From an uncultured Mycobacterium sp. (GTDB lineage Bacteria; Actinomycetota; Actinomycetes; Mycobacteriales; Mycobacteriaceae): a stretch of DNA of 41,565 nt. Position 1 is the stretch's first letter; each line of letters starts with the position of its first letter. Made by a program: the position numbers and the translations under genes. This document shows positions 21,221 to 29,535 of the stretch, in pieces. The notes beneath the pieces are model-generated. The model saw only the letters and a list, made by a program, of their open reading frames with translations, was not told the DNA's origin and did not search any database. The stretch covers positions 33,648 to 75,212 of the forward strand of contig FLQS01000027.1 in the NCBI GenBank assembly GCA_900078375.1, written 5' to 3'.

Positions 21221-21955
21221 GTGAGCACTCGTACCAAGTCCCTGGGCGTCGTTGCGGCGCTGGCGGCCATCGCCGTCGCCATCCCGACCGCGGTCCAGGC
21301 ATACGCCGATCCGACGCCCACCACGACCACTCCGGCAGCTCCGACGACGTCGGAAATCCCCGCGCCGAGCATGAGCCAACTGCCCGATCCGCAGGGCTCC
21401 GGCTGCGACGCCTACAAGAGCAGGATCCCCACCGGACCCGGCTCGTTCGCCAGCATGGGCACCCAGACAGCGACCGCGGCCATCGCCGCCAACCCGGATC
21501 TGAGTACCTTCAGCGCGGCGATCTCCGGCGGGTTCGATCCGGCCGTCAACATCACCAGCGTCATCGACGGCGGCCCGTACGTGGTCTTCGCGCCCACCAA
21601 CGACGCATTCGCCAAGCTGGACGAGGCGACGCTGGCACAGCTCAAGAGTGATCCGGCGCTGCTGACGTCGACGCTGTTCTACCACCTGGTGCTCGGCTAC
21701 CTCGGCCCCGACGACCTGCACGGCAAGATGCCGACGCAGCAGGGCAGCGTGGTGAATGTGACCGGCAAGGGCGGCGACATCAAGATCAACGACGATGTGA
21801 AGGTGCTGTGCGGCTACACCACCCGTGCCGCGTACATCTACATGATCGACACCGTGCTGAGCCCCGGCGATGCGCCGACCCCGAACACGGCGACAAGCAC
21901 CACGAGCACCACCACACCGTCGAGCGCACCGACGACGACAACCAAGCCTGCCTAG
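21221..21955 (+). CDS. secreted fasciclin (FAS1) domain protein
   Basis: The 244-residue protein has a signal peptide (VVAALAAIAVAIPTAVQAYA, cleaved near residue 29), a Thr/Pro/Ala-rich linker, a FAS1 domain (about residues 60-210, with YVVFAPTNDAFAKL and YHLVLG) and a second Thr/Ser/Pro-rich tail. There is no lipobox. FAS1 proteins such as MPT70 and MPT83 mediate adhesion in mycobacteria. The threonine-rich ends are candidates for O-mannosylation (inference). GTG 21221 follows AAGGAGCC. The stop overlaps the convergent enoyl-CoA hydratase stop in CTAG. Confidence 0.9.
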   Translation: MSTRTKSLGVVAALAAIAVAIPTAVQAYADPTPTTTTPAAPTTSEIPAPSMSQLPDPQGSGCDAYKSRIPTGPGSFASMGTQTATAAIAANPDLSTFSAAISGGFDPAVNITSVIDGGPYVVFAPTNDAFAKLDEATLAQLKSDPALLTSTLFYHLVLGYLGPDDLHGKMPTQQGSVVNVTGKGGDIKINDDVKVLCGYTTRAAYIYMIDTVLSPGDAPTPNTATSTTSTTTPSSAPTTTTKPA

Positions 21956-22749
21956 CGCGCCCTCCAAACCGGCTGACGCTTCTCGGCGAAGGCCAGCGGG
22001 CCTTCCTTGGCGTCCTCGGATTTCATCAACGCGCCAATCTCTCGCATGGTGCGCGTCCAGCCGACCTCATCGGCGGTGATGACGCCGTCGTCGACCCCGA
22101 CCGCAACGCGCTTGCTGGCCTGCACAGCCAGCGGCGCATTGACGGTAATGCGTTGCGCCAGAGCCAATGCCGCGTCGACGACGGTGCCGTCGGGCACCAC
22201 CTCGTTGATCAGGCCCCACTCGAGCGCTGCGGCCGCGGTGATCGGTTCGCCGGTGAACAGCAAGTGCATGGCCACCTTGCGCGGCAGCTGATCGACGATG
22301 CGGAACACCCCACCGGCCGCGGCGACCAGACCACGCTTGACTTCGGGCAAGCCGAACTTGGCGCTCACTTCGGCCACCACGAGGTCACTGGCCAGGGCCA
22401 GTTCGGTGCCGCCACCCAGCGCGGTGCCGTTGACCGCGGCGATGGTCGGCTTGTCGATGAAATGCCGGACGTAGCCGGCGAAGCCCCACTCGGGGTGCTG
22501 CGGGTGAAAGAGGTTCTCCCGCCGCGAGATTGCCTTCAGGTCGGCCCCGGCGCAGAACGACTTGTCACCGGCGCCGGTGATCACCACCGCCCAGACGTCG
22601 GCATCGTCCTGAGCCTGCTGCAGCAAGTCACCGACCGCGGTGCTCACCGCGCCGTTGACGGCGTTGCGCGCATCCGGGCGGTTGATGGTGATGAGCAGGA
22701 CGTTGCCCCGCCGCTCGGAGAGAGCGGCGGGGGTCTCGACATCAGTCAC
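21952..22749 (-). CDS. enoyl-CoA hydratase
   Basis: The 265-residue crotonase has both catalytic glutamates: Glu116 in GGGTELALASD and Glu136 in FGLPEVKRGL. The oxyanion hole is SFCAGADLKAI (residues 64-74). It hydrates 2-enoyl-CoA in beta-oxidation. GTG 22749 overlaps the thiolase stop by one base (TAGTG), so translation is coupled and the pair forms a beta-oxidation unit. A longer frame upstream lies inside the thiolase gene and is rejected. Confidence 0.92.
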   Translation of the reverse strand: MTDVETPAALSERRGNVLLITINRPDARNAVNGAVSTAVGDLLQQAQDDADVWAVVITGAGDKSFCAGADLKAISRRENLFHPQHPEWGFAGYVRHFIDKPTIAAVNGTALGGGTELALASDLVVAEVSAKFGLPEVKRGLVAAAGGVFRIVDQLPRKVAMHLLFTGEPITAAAALEWGLINEVVPDGTVVDAALALAQRITVNAPLAVQASKRVAVGVDDGVITADEVGWTRTMREIGALMKSEDAKEGPLAFAEKRQPVWRAR

Positions 22750-23894
22750 TACAGCAACTCGAGGATGGTGGCGTTGGCCTGGCCGCCGCCTTCGCACATG
22801 GTCTGCAGACCGTAGCGAATTCCCTTGTCCCGCATGTGGTAGAGCAGCGTGGTCATGATCCGTGCACCGGATCCGCCGAGCGGGTGGCCCAACGCGATCG
22901 CGCCACCGTTGGGGTTGAGCTTCTTCTCGTCGGCGCCGATCTCCTTGAGCCAGGCCAGCGGAACCGGCGCGAACGCCTCGTTGACCTCGAAGGCACCGAT
23001 CTCGTCGACGCTAAGACCGGAGCGCTTCAGCGCCTTCTGGGTGGCCGGAATCGGCGCGCTCAGCATCATCACCGGGTCCGCACCGGCCAGTGTTGCGGTG
23101 TGCACGCGGGCGATCGGCTTGAGTCCCAACGACTTTGCCTTCTCGGCCGACATGAACAGCAGCGCCGCCGAGCCGTCCGAGATCTGCGAGGAGTTGCCGG
23201 CGTGGATCACGCCGTCCTCGGAGAACGCCGGCTTGAGCTGAGCCATCTTCTCCAGCGTGGTGCCGCGACGGATGCCCTCGTCTTTGAGCACGACATTTCC
23301 GTCGGGGTCTTTGATCGCCACGATCTGATCGTCGAACGCACCGGAATCCTGGGCTGCAGCGGCCTTTTCATGCGAGTACAGGGAGAACTGATCGAGGTCG
23401 GTACGGCTCAGGCCCCACTTGGTGGCCATCATCTCCGCGCCGACGCCCTGGTTGGGGGTGCGGCTGTAGCGGCCCTTGAAGCCGGCCGAGTACGGGTTGC
23501 CGCCATTGGCCAGCGAGGCCCCCATCGGGGTGCGGGACATCGACTCGACGCCACCGGCGACCACGACGTCGTAGTGGCCTGCCACCACACCGGCGGCGGC
23601 GAAGTGCACGGACTGCTGGCTGGAGCCGCACTGGCGATCGACGGTCACACCGGGAACCGTCTCGGGCCAGCCGGCTGTCAGCACCGCAGTGCGGGCGATA
23701 TCGAGGGCCTGCTCACCGGCCTGCATGACGCAGCCCCAGATCACGTCGTCGACGATCTCGGGATCGATACCGGCACGCTCGGCCAAGCCGTTGAGCACCT
23801 GAGCCGACAGCTCGGCGGGGTGCACACCGGACAGACCGCCGTTGCGCTTGCCGACTGGTGCACGTACGGCTTCGACAATGACCGCTTCAGCCAT
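22749..23894 (-). CDS. acetyl-CoA acyltransferase (thiolase)
   Basis: The 381-residue thiolase cleaves 3-ketoacyl-CoA in beta-oxidation. Catalytic residues are Cys89 (VDRQCGSSQQ), His337 (ALGHPLGG) and Cys367 (MCEGGGQ). The sequence (VEAVRAPVGKRNGGLSGVHP) resembles the FadA5/FadA6 thiolases of cholesterol catabolism more than biosynthetic thiolases. ATG 23894 follows AAGGAGAAGG. The DUF3556-like gene with a KstR-type operator lies 92 bases upstream on the same strand, so the thiolase and hydratase may be in the same regulon or transcript (inference). Confidence 0.93.
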   Translation of the reverse strand: MAEAVIVEAVRAPVGKRNGGLSGVHPAELSAQVLNGLAERAGIDPEIVDDVIWGCVMQAGEQALDIARTAVLTAGWPETVPGVTVDRQCGSSQQSVHFAAAGVVAGHYDVVVAGGVESMSRTPMGASLANGGNPYSAGFKGRYSRTPNQGVGAEMMATKWGLSRTDLDQFSLYSHEKAAAAQDSGAFDDQIVAIKDPDGNVVLKDEGIRRGTTLEKMAQLKPAFSEDGVIHAGNSSQISDGSAALLFMSAEKAKSLGLKPIARVHTATLAGADPVMMLSAPIPATQKALKRSGLSVDEIGAFEVNEAFAPVPLAWLKEIGADEKKLNPNGGAIALGHPLGGSGARIMTTLLYHMRDKGIRYGLQTMCEGGGQANATILELL

Positions 23895-23973
23895 CGGCCT
23901 TCTCCTTGGGTGAGATGAATAGTTGGTCTTCGATTCTTAGCACCGCACCTCAGGCCACCGTCGAGCGGGGTCA

Positions 23974-23987
23974 ACCAACCGTTCGGT
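23974..23987. promoter_or_regulatory. possible operator upstream of the thiolase gene
   Basis: ACCAACCGTTCGGT is an imperfect palindrome (5 of 7 pairs) that shares ACCAACC with the reverse complement of the site at 14681-14694. It ends on the DUF3556-like stop codon, about 80 bases before the thiolase start. Weak evidence. Confidence 0.2.
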
Positions 23988-25777
23988 CAGCCGTTCAAAT
24001 CCCCGGGTCGCTGCGCTCTCCCCCTAGCCTTCGGCGGGGCGGTACCCCCAGCCCGCCGCACCGACGTCACGTGCACCGGCAGGGTGTCCTCCCAGGGCTG
24101 GCGGTCGACCATGTCGGCGACTTGCACGTAACCGGTCTCGAACTCGCCGGTCGCCGCGTCGACGAGCCGGTAGGCCTGCCGTTGCCGGTGGATGGGCTGG
24201 CCGTCGAGCAGGACGACGCGGACCTCGCCGGGTTCGAAGTGGCAGCGCGCCTGCATCGCGGTGATGAGCTGTTCGTTGTGCATGTGCCCGTCGCCGAAGT
24301 TCCAGCCGATCGCCATGCTGCAGATGCGCTCGCCGTCCGTGATGGAGTAGTCGTCCTCGTTCTGGCCGGCCATCGCGCGGTGCGCAAGGGTGAACAGGGC
24401 CTTGCCGTGAGTGTTGAAAGCGCGGAACGCATATCCCATGAAGAGCGGGATCTGCGCGGCCTCCTTACTGCCGTAGAACTTCTCGAGCTGGGCGGCCGGC
24501 ATGTTGGCGATCGTCACCAGGTTCTGCTCGATCTTGGCTTCCGCAGAAGGCTTCACGCACCACAGTGTGGTGTCCCAGTTGCCGGCGTAGTAGCGCATGC
24601 CGGGGAGGAAGGAAACCTTGCGCGGCATCGTGTTTCCGAGCACCACGGTCCCGGCGAGCACTCCGAATAGCAGGATCGGCCACGGTGTGGTGATGTCGGT
24701 GATCCCGATCTGGGCGTGCGCGACGAACAGCGACAGCACAGAGAAGATCATGAAGACGTTCCACTCCAGCGGCACACCCATCGGGATGGCGGACAGGATG
24801 CCGAAGTGGAAGCAGACCATCACGAAGGCCGCGATCGCGGTCGGCCAGCCACCGTGCGAAAAGAACAACGCCAGCGGCACGAGTCCTTCGATGGCGGTGC
24901 TGACATGCGCCAGGATGTGCGACATCCGGCCGGGCCGAAGGTCTTCGGGGAACTTCTTGAAGAACATCCGCTTGAGGAACCGTGGCCGCACCACCGGGCT
25001 GTTGGACATCATCGTGGAGATGACGAACGGGAAGTGCCGCGTGAGTTTGGACGTGGCCGCGCCGATCCAGATCGCCATGCACACCAGCTTTGCGGCGATG
25101 ATGATGTCGACGCCGGCGAACAGGAACGCGACCGCGAAGGCGCCGTAGACCTCACCGCGGGCGGCCAGGAAGATCACCTTGTCGCGCAGGCCCGCCAACG
25201 CCAGCAGCGCCACGACAGTTGCGATCTGCCAGGTCGGCAACAGGCCCACCGTGGTACCCAGCTCCGGGATCGGCCCGGTGCCATCGGAGAACAACGCGAC
25301 CAGAATCATCACGATCAACGCCGCATACAGCGCGATGTCGACGGGGCCCCGGCTGTCACCCTTGGTCAGCGGAACCAGGTTGGGCCACGGTGGCAGCCGG
25401 ATCGTCTTGGGGCGCAGCCAGTACAGGATCGAGCCCATCGGCGGCCAGAAGCGGTTGTTCAGCGGGCCGAAGCCACAGCCAAGGCCGACGACCTCGAAGA
25501 GCATCGTGTACAGCACGGCCTTTTCGTAGACGATCGGCTCCGACCACCACGTGCCGATGTTGGTGAACCCGTCGATGCCCTTGGTGGCCAGACCGAACAG
25601 TGCGCCGACGAAGACGTACAGCAGGATCTTGACGACATAGAACAGGTGCAGGACCACCGGCGTGCCGAAGCCGACCTCAGCCCAGTGCCGGGCCATCGGC
25701 TTGATCTTCTCCGCGCGCGTGCCCTGGCTCCACGTCTCGAAGTCGATGACGGGTACTTCCTGCTTCAGAAATCCCAT
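23987..25777 (-). CDS. multi-pass membrane protein, DUF3556-like
   Basis: The 596-residue protein has about eight to ten hydrophobic segments between residues 45 and 390 and a soluble C-terminal part of about 190 residues. Its length and actinobacterial setting fit DUF3556 (membrane proteins of about 580-590 residues); I assign that from memory. A distant likeness to HTTM/vitamin K carboxylase-type membrane proteins cannot be excluded. Function unknown. A perfect KstR-type operator overlaps its leaderless -10 box, so it is predicted to be derepressed during sterol growth. Uptake, modification or membrane processing of sterol intermediates are possible roles (inference). ATG 25777 is the start. 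Confidence 0.8.
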   Translation of the reverse strand: MGFLKQEVPVIDFETWSQGTRAEKIKPMARHWAEVGFGTPVVLHLFYVVKILLYVFVGALFGLATKGIDGFTNIGTWWSEPIVYEKAVLYTMLFEVVGLGCGFGPLNNRFWPPMGSILYWLRPKTIRLPPWPNLVPLTKGDSRGPVDIALYAALIVMILVALFSDGTGPIPELGTTVGLLPTWQIATVVALLALAGLRDKVIFLAARGEVYGAFAVAFLFAGVDIIIAAKLVCMAIWIGAATSKLTRHFPFVISTMMSNSPVVRPRFLKRMFFKKFPEDLRPGRMSHILAHVSTAIEGLVPLALFFSHGGWPTAIAAFVMVCFHFGILSAIPMGVPLEWNVFMIFSVLSLFVAHAQIGITDITTPWPILLFGVLAGTVVLGNTMPRKVSFLPGMRYYAGNWDTTLWCVKPSAEAKIEQNLVTIANMPAAQLEKFYGSKEAAQIPLFMGYAFRAFNTHGKALFTLAHRAMAGQNEDDYSITDGERICSMAIGWNFGDGHMHNEQLITAMQARCHFEPGEVRVVLLDGQPIHRQRQAYRLVDAATGEFETGYVQVADMVDRQPWEDTLPVHVTSVRRAGGTAPPKARGRAQRPGDLNG

Positions 25778-25784
25778 GCCGGAA

Positions 25785-25790
25785 ACACTA
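25785..25790 (-). promoter_or_regulatory. -10 hexamer, leaderless start of DUF3556-like gene
   Basis: TAGTGT on the minus strand, 7 bases before ATG 25777. Its first four bases are the last four of the KstR-type palindrome. Confidence 0.6.
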
Positions 25791-25804
25791 GAACGCGTTC
25801 TAGT
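25787..25804. promoter_or_regulatory. KstR-type operator, perfect 18-bp palindrome
   Basis: ACTAGAACGCGTTCTAGT is its own reverse complement. The inner 14 bases (25789-25802, TAGAACGCGTTCTA) match the known KstR consensus TNNAACNNGTTNNA exactly. KstR is the TetR-family repressor of cholesterol catabolism in mycobacteria. The overlap with the -10 box predicts direct repression of the DUF3556-like gene. Confidence 0.85.
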
Positions 25805-25843
25805 CCGGCGGGACAGAATTCCCGCGCGGCGGGACTGTGTTGA

Positions 25844-26359
25844 TCAGGCTTTGGCGGGCGGGCGGTAGAAGATCGCCAGCTGCCCGATACCGCCGGCCAG
25901 GCCGAGCACCACCGCGATGAGCAATCCACACCAGCCGTGCAGCCACTGGTAGACGCTCGTGCTGTGGAAGAGCGCGTAGTCCAGGCTGTACTTGCCGGCG
26001 CCGGTCGCGGCGAGCGCGACGGCCGCGGCCGCCAGCACCAGGTTGTACTCCCAGCCTTCCTTGACGATGAAGAAGCCGTTGTGCCGGTGCACCGTCCAGG
26101 CCGCGACCAGCATCAGTGCCACGAACCCGGCGGCCGGAACGGGCGTCAGCAAGCCCACGGCCAGGCCGATGCCGGCCGCCATCTCGGTGCTGGCCGCCAC
26201 CCGTGCGTGGAAGGTGCCCGGCTTCATGCCGATGCTTTCGAACCAGCCGGCGGTGCCCTTGATCCGGCCGCCGCCGAAGAACTTGTTGTAGCCGTGGGCG
26301 GCCATGGTCAGGCCGAGGGCCACGCGCAGGATGAGCAGTCCGACACTGTAGGCAGTCAC
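25844..26359 (-). CDS. DoxX-family membrane protein
   Basis: The 171-residue protein has four membrane helices and the DoxX start LLILRVALGLTMAAHGYNKFFGG. Mycobacterial DoxX proteins have been linked to thiol and oxidative-stress responses together with superoxide dismutase and SseA; those partners are not present here, so the role is open. GTG 26359 is 7 bases after TAGGTT. The gene lies upstream of the KstR-type box on the same strand, with 39 bases between its stop and the box, so it has its own promoter and may read into the DUF3556-like gene. Confidence 0.9.
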   Translation of the reverse strand: MTAYSVGLLILRVALGLTMAAHGYNKFFGGGRIKGTAGWFESIGMKPGTFHARVAASTEMAAGIGLAVGLLTPVPAAGFVALMLVAAWTVHRHNGFFIVKEGWEYNLVLAAAAVALAATGAGKYSLDYALFHSTSVYQWLHGWCGLLIAVVLGLAGGIGQLAIFYRPPAKA

Positions 26360-26366
26360 GCAGGTA

Positions 26367-26372
26367 AACCTA
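26367..26372 (-). promoter_or_regulatory. -10 hexamer, leaderless start of doxX-like gene
   Basis: TAGGTT on the minus strand, 7 bases before GTG 26359. Confidence 0.5.
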
Positions 26373-26401
26373 GAGCATCGGCCCCCGCGCTGTGCAGATG
26401 C

Positions 26402-28177
26402 CTAGCCGACGTAGCCGATCACCGGCATCGTGTAGCTCAGCGCGCCACCTTCCATCCAGTGCATCAGCGGCTGGTAGTCACTGTTGGGCGGCTGCGGCAT
26501 GTAGCCGCGGCTGGTGGCACCCGCGATCGGCTGGTTGAACTGGCGCATCCGAAGCACGTTGGCCCACAGGTAATCCTGGATCTCCGACATGCTGGTGAGA
26601 TCCTTCTCCTTCTTGAAGACCTTCATGATCTTGTCTTTGTCCGAACCGCTGTCGATCAGCTCTTCGACGATGTCGTCGAACTCGTCCTTGCTCATGGTGT
26701 ACAGGTTGTCGCCGCTGACGGTTTCCGCGCTGAGATAACCCTGTTCGGCGACGATGGCGACCTGGGTTTCCTTGAGGGCTTCCTGAGCGTTCGGGACGTA
26801 GCCGAGGTCGATCGAACTGAGCTGCGAGTAGGGATTGATGACGTAGAGGCCGCCCCAACGGTGGTGGCCGTCGACGATCCACAGGCCGTTGTCGGCAGTG
26901 AGGATGACGCTCTTGGCCAGTACGGTGCCACCGGCCAGGTAATCCTCGAGCAGGTCGGGGTCCTGCAGCGGATCTTCGAGTGCCTTCTGCGCGTCGATCT
27001 CGTTCTGCGAGGGGGTCAGGCTGCTCACCGCCGCGGTGATCGGCGTGACAGTGATGGCCTGGTTCGGAATTCCCCGGGTGGATCCGCCCGTGGTGATCAA
27101 GTTCAAAAGCGGTGTATTGCAGGTTGATTCGCACTGATCACCGGTGACCGGATCGGTCCTGAGGTAGGTGTTGAACAGATTGACGAAGCCGTCCGGATCC
27201 TCGTCGTAGGCCGCCATCAGGATCTGCTGAAGCTGGTGGACGGCGACCATATCGGGCAGCGGCACACCGTCGGTCGTCATCCGCTCGATGTTCTCGGTGC
27301 TGTTGAGAATCTTCGTCGCGGTACCGGCCAGCCCGCCGTTGCGGATCCAGTTGTCGACGTAGTACGCGATTTCGGCGTCGGTGGCGGGCCGGCCGAGGGC
27401 GACCTGAACGATCTCCTGCACCTTCACCGAGCGGAACGGGTCGGCCTTGATGAACTGCACGGCGATCATCTGAGTCGGCTGACCAGACTGCAGCCGCTGG
27501 ATGTAGATGGCGGCCTGTGCGGCGTCGGTGGGCGTGCCCAGCACGCTGCGGTAGAGCAGCTGGACGTAGGTGTCGGCCGTGCCACCGCTCTCCCGGTAGA
27601 ACTCCCGGGTGCTGGCGACCTGAGCCACCACCAGCGGCTCAGGAACACCGATCCGCAGCTCGAGGGTGCCGATCGCCAATTCCTTTGCTGTGGGGGCACG
27701 TCCGAGCAGTTCGAGGTAGTAACTGTTGACCTGCTGCTGGCGGAATGCTGTCGACTTGTAGAGGCTGCTCACCACGGCCGCCGTCCCCTGCGAGTTCAGC
27801 AGGTTGGTGTAGCGCTCCAATTGGTCGACGGTGGGGTCGGCCCGCAGGATCTCGCGGAAGAGTCCGGTGACGATTTCGGCGGATGCGCCTGGATCGTCTG
27901 CTGCGGCGCGAACCACGCGGGCAGTGCGACGAGATACCGCCGTTGGCCGTGCAGTCGAGGCCACGCGCTGCCGGGTCGCGACGGGACGAGTGGTCGCGCG
28001 CTCACTGCGCGGGTGAACCGCCGGTCGATGCGTCGCACCGCGCGCCGACGTCGCGGTGGACGTCGACGATCCGCCCTCGTCGGCCGCCGCGATCGCCGGT
28101 ACCGCGAGCATCGCCGCACCGACGCCGGCCGCCACCGCACCAACCTGAAGCCACCGCACCACTGCCAAATCCGCCAT
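26402..28177 (-). CDS. exported DUF4214 protein with C-terminal ParB-like nuclease domain
   Basis: The 591-residue protein has a signal peptide (VGAVAAGVGAAMLAVPAIAAA, cleavage near residue 32), a basic Thr/Arg-rich linker (35-90), and then a helical region with repeats of the DUF4214 type (about 95-330; FYRESGGTADTYVQLLYRSV and SYYLELLGRAPT). The C-terminal part contains WIVDGHHRWGG near residue 432. DGHH is the hallmark of the ParB-like nuclease family ParBc_2. DUF4214 usually occurs in S-layer or exported repeat proteins, so this combination is unusual. An enzyme acting outside the cytoplasm, on DNA or another substrate, is possible but unproven. Confidence 0.82.
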   Translation of the reverse strand: MADLAVVRWLQVGAVAAGVGAAMLAVPAIAAADEGGSSTSTATSARGATHRPAVHPRSERATTRPVATRQRVASTARPTAVSRRTARVVRAAADDPGASAEIVTGLFREILRADPTVDQLERYTNLLNSQGTAAVVSSLYKSTAFRQQQVNSYYLELLGRAPTAKELAIGTLELRIGVPEPLVVAQVASTREFYRESGGTADTYVQLLYRSVLGTPTDAAQAAIYIQRLQSGQPTQMIAVQFIKADPFRSVKVQEIVQVALGRPATDAEIAYYVDNWIRNGGLAGTATKILNSTENIERMTTDGVPLPDMVAVHQLQQILMAAYDEDPDGFVNLFNTYLRTDPVTGDQCESTCNTPLLNLITTGGSTRGIPNQAITVTPITAAVSSLTPSQNEIDAQKALEDPLQDPDLLEDYLAGGTVLAKSVILTADNGLWIVDGHHRWGGLYVINPYSQLSSIDLGYVPNAQEALKETQVAIVAEQGYLSAETVSGDNLYTMSKDEFDDIVEELIDSGSDKDKIMKVFKKEKDLTSMSEIQDYLWANVLRMRQFNQPIAGATSRGYMPQPPNSDYQPLMHWMEGGALSYTMPVIGYVG

Positions 28178-28252
28178 GGCACATGGCTTACCAGTCCGGG
28201 CAATCCGACCTACCCGGCGTCAACTGGGCTTCACACGACCGACAGCAAATGT

Positions 28253-29518
28253 TCAGCCCGACAGCGCGGCCCCCAGCCGCTGCCAATAGTCGTCGACGTC
28301 GACGTTCTCCGGGTCCGCGTGCACGCTGATTGTGATGACGTCGCCGAGCCCGTGCACACCGTGGGTCAGGCTCATCATCGGCGACAGCCCCGAAAACCCG
28401 GCGGCGAGCAGGACGGGGAATCCACCGAATGACAGATCGGCCGGCCCGCGGTTCACACTGGACACCACGGTATTGCCGGTGACCGTCGCGCCACGCGCAT
28501 CAGGATTGAACTGCCGCACTCCCCAGCGCAGCAACGGGGCAGGGATAGCCGCGGACGCGGCGGCCGACGCCCGCATCGCCGGATGCTCGCCGCGGCGGCG
28601 CTGGGCGGCCAGTTCAGCACTGATCAGCTCGGCCCGTCGCGCCCGGTCCACTTCAGGATGTAAGCCGATGCCGACATTGCGAAAGTTGTTGTGCGTTCCT
28701 GGATCCTGCTGTCCAGCCATCGTGACTTCGGCACCGAGCGTCGACGTGTCCTCGCCGCGCGCGGCCAGATACCCCGCCAGTGCGTCGGAGACCGCAACCA
28801 GCACCCCGATCGTCACGGTGGGACGTGCAAGCTGCTCGCGCCGCAGCACCAGCGTCCGCACCACCGGCGTGGCGCGCGGTCGCTGGTTGATGCTGAGCAA
28901 CGGGCAGCCCGGGGCGGGCGGCGGCACCAGGCCTGCCTCGGTGTCGCGCACCAGCATGCGATGCGCCCGCGCGGCGGCCACGCCACGCACCGGCAGGAAC
29001 CCGCGCCGGGCCGCAACCGGCACCGGCACCGGCTGTTCGCGGCCCAGCAACGCACCGGCCAGCGCAGTCCCCCGGCTGCCGTCGGCGAACGCGTGGCCGG
29101 TCTGGAGCACCACCACCGAGCCGACGCCGCTGGAACCGGGCACTCCCAGAACCTTCGGGAAAATGTGTGCGCGCCAAGTCATTCGGCGAAGATCGAGCGG
29201 ATCGCCGCGCAGGCCGGCCGCGGCGTCCAGGCAGCCCTGCCAGTCCACTCCCCCGGCATGGTGGACGACGAACTGCTCGGCGCCGACCTCACGGGGACTC
29301 CAGCGCGGGTACCGCCATCCGCCGCCGTCGACCACCCGCAGGCGCAGTTCGTCGCATGCTTCGGCCCGGCGCCGCAGCTCCGCGATGGCGGCGTCGAGAG
29401 CGCCGGGCGAGCCGTCGAACGCGTACACCACGATCTGATCGTTGGGAATCACGGCCGACAACCAGAACATCTGCGCGTCAACCGCGGTCATCGCTCTGCT
29501 GGTCGCCATCTTGACCAT
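28253..29518 (-). CDS. WS/DGAT-like acyltransferase family protein
   Basis: The 421-residue protein resembles wax ester synthase/diacylglycerol acyltransferases, which join acyl-CoA to alcohols or diacylglycerol. It has MTAVDAQMFWLS (residues 10-21), and an active-site region TGHAFADGSRG where the canonical HHxxxDG is reduced to GHxxxDG (His142, Asp146), so the second, catalytic histidine is kept. The C-terminal part has VSSVNRGPADLSFGG, typical of the DUF1298 half. Activity is uncertain. The start could be ATG 29518 or ATG 29509, the latter 7 bases after GACAAT. It is divergent from the SDR gene with 17 bases between. Confidence 0.82.
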   Translation of the reverse strand: MVKMATSRAMTAVDAQMFWLSAVIPNDQIVVYAFDGSPGALDAAIAELRRRAEACDELRLRVVDGGGWRYPRWSPREVGAEQFVVHHAGGVDWQGCLDAAAGLRGDPLDLRRMTWRAHIFPKVLGVPGSSGVGSVVVLQTGHAFADGSRGTALAGALLGREQPVPVPVAARRGFLPVRGVAAARAHRMLVRDTEAGLVPPPAPGCPLLSINQRPRATPVVRTLVLRREQLARPTVTIGVLVAVSDALAGYLAARGEDTSTLGAEVTMAGQQDPGTHNNFRNVGIGLHPEVDRARRAELISAELAAQRRRGEHPAMRASAAASAAIPAPLLRWGVRQFNPDARGATVTGNTVVSSVNRGPADLSFGGFPVLLAAGFSGLSPMMSLTHGVHGLGDVITISVHADPENVDVDDYWQRLGAALSG

Positions 29519-29523
29519 TGTCC

Positions 29524-29529
29524 TACGCT
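29524..29529 (+). promoter_or_regulatory. -10 hexamer, leaderless start of SDR gene
   Basis: TACGCT on the plus strand, 6 bases before GTG 29536. This supports GTG 29536 over a TTG at 29518. Confidence 0.5.
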
Positions 29530-29535
29530 GACAAG

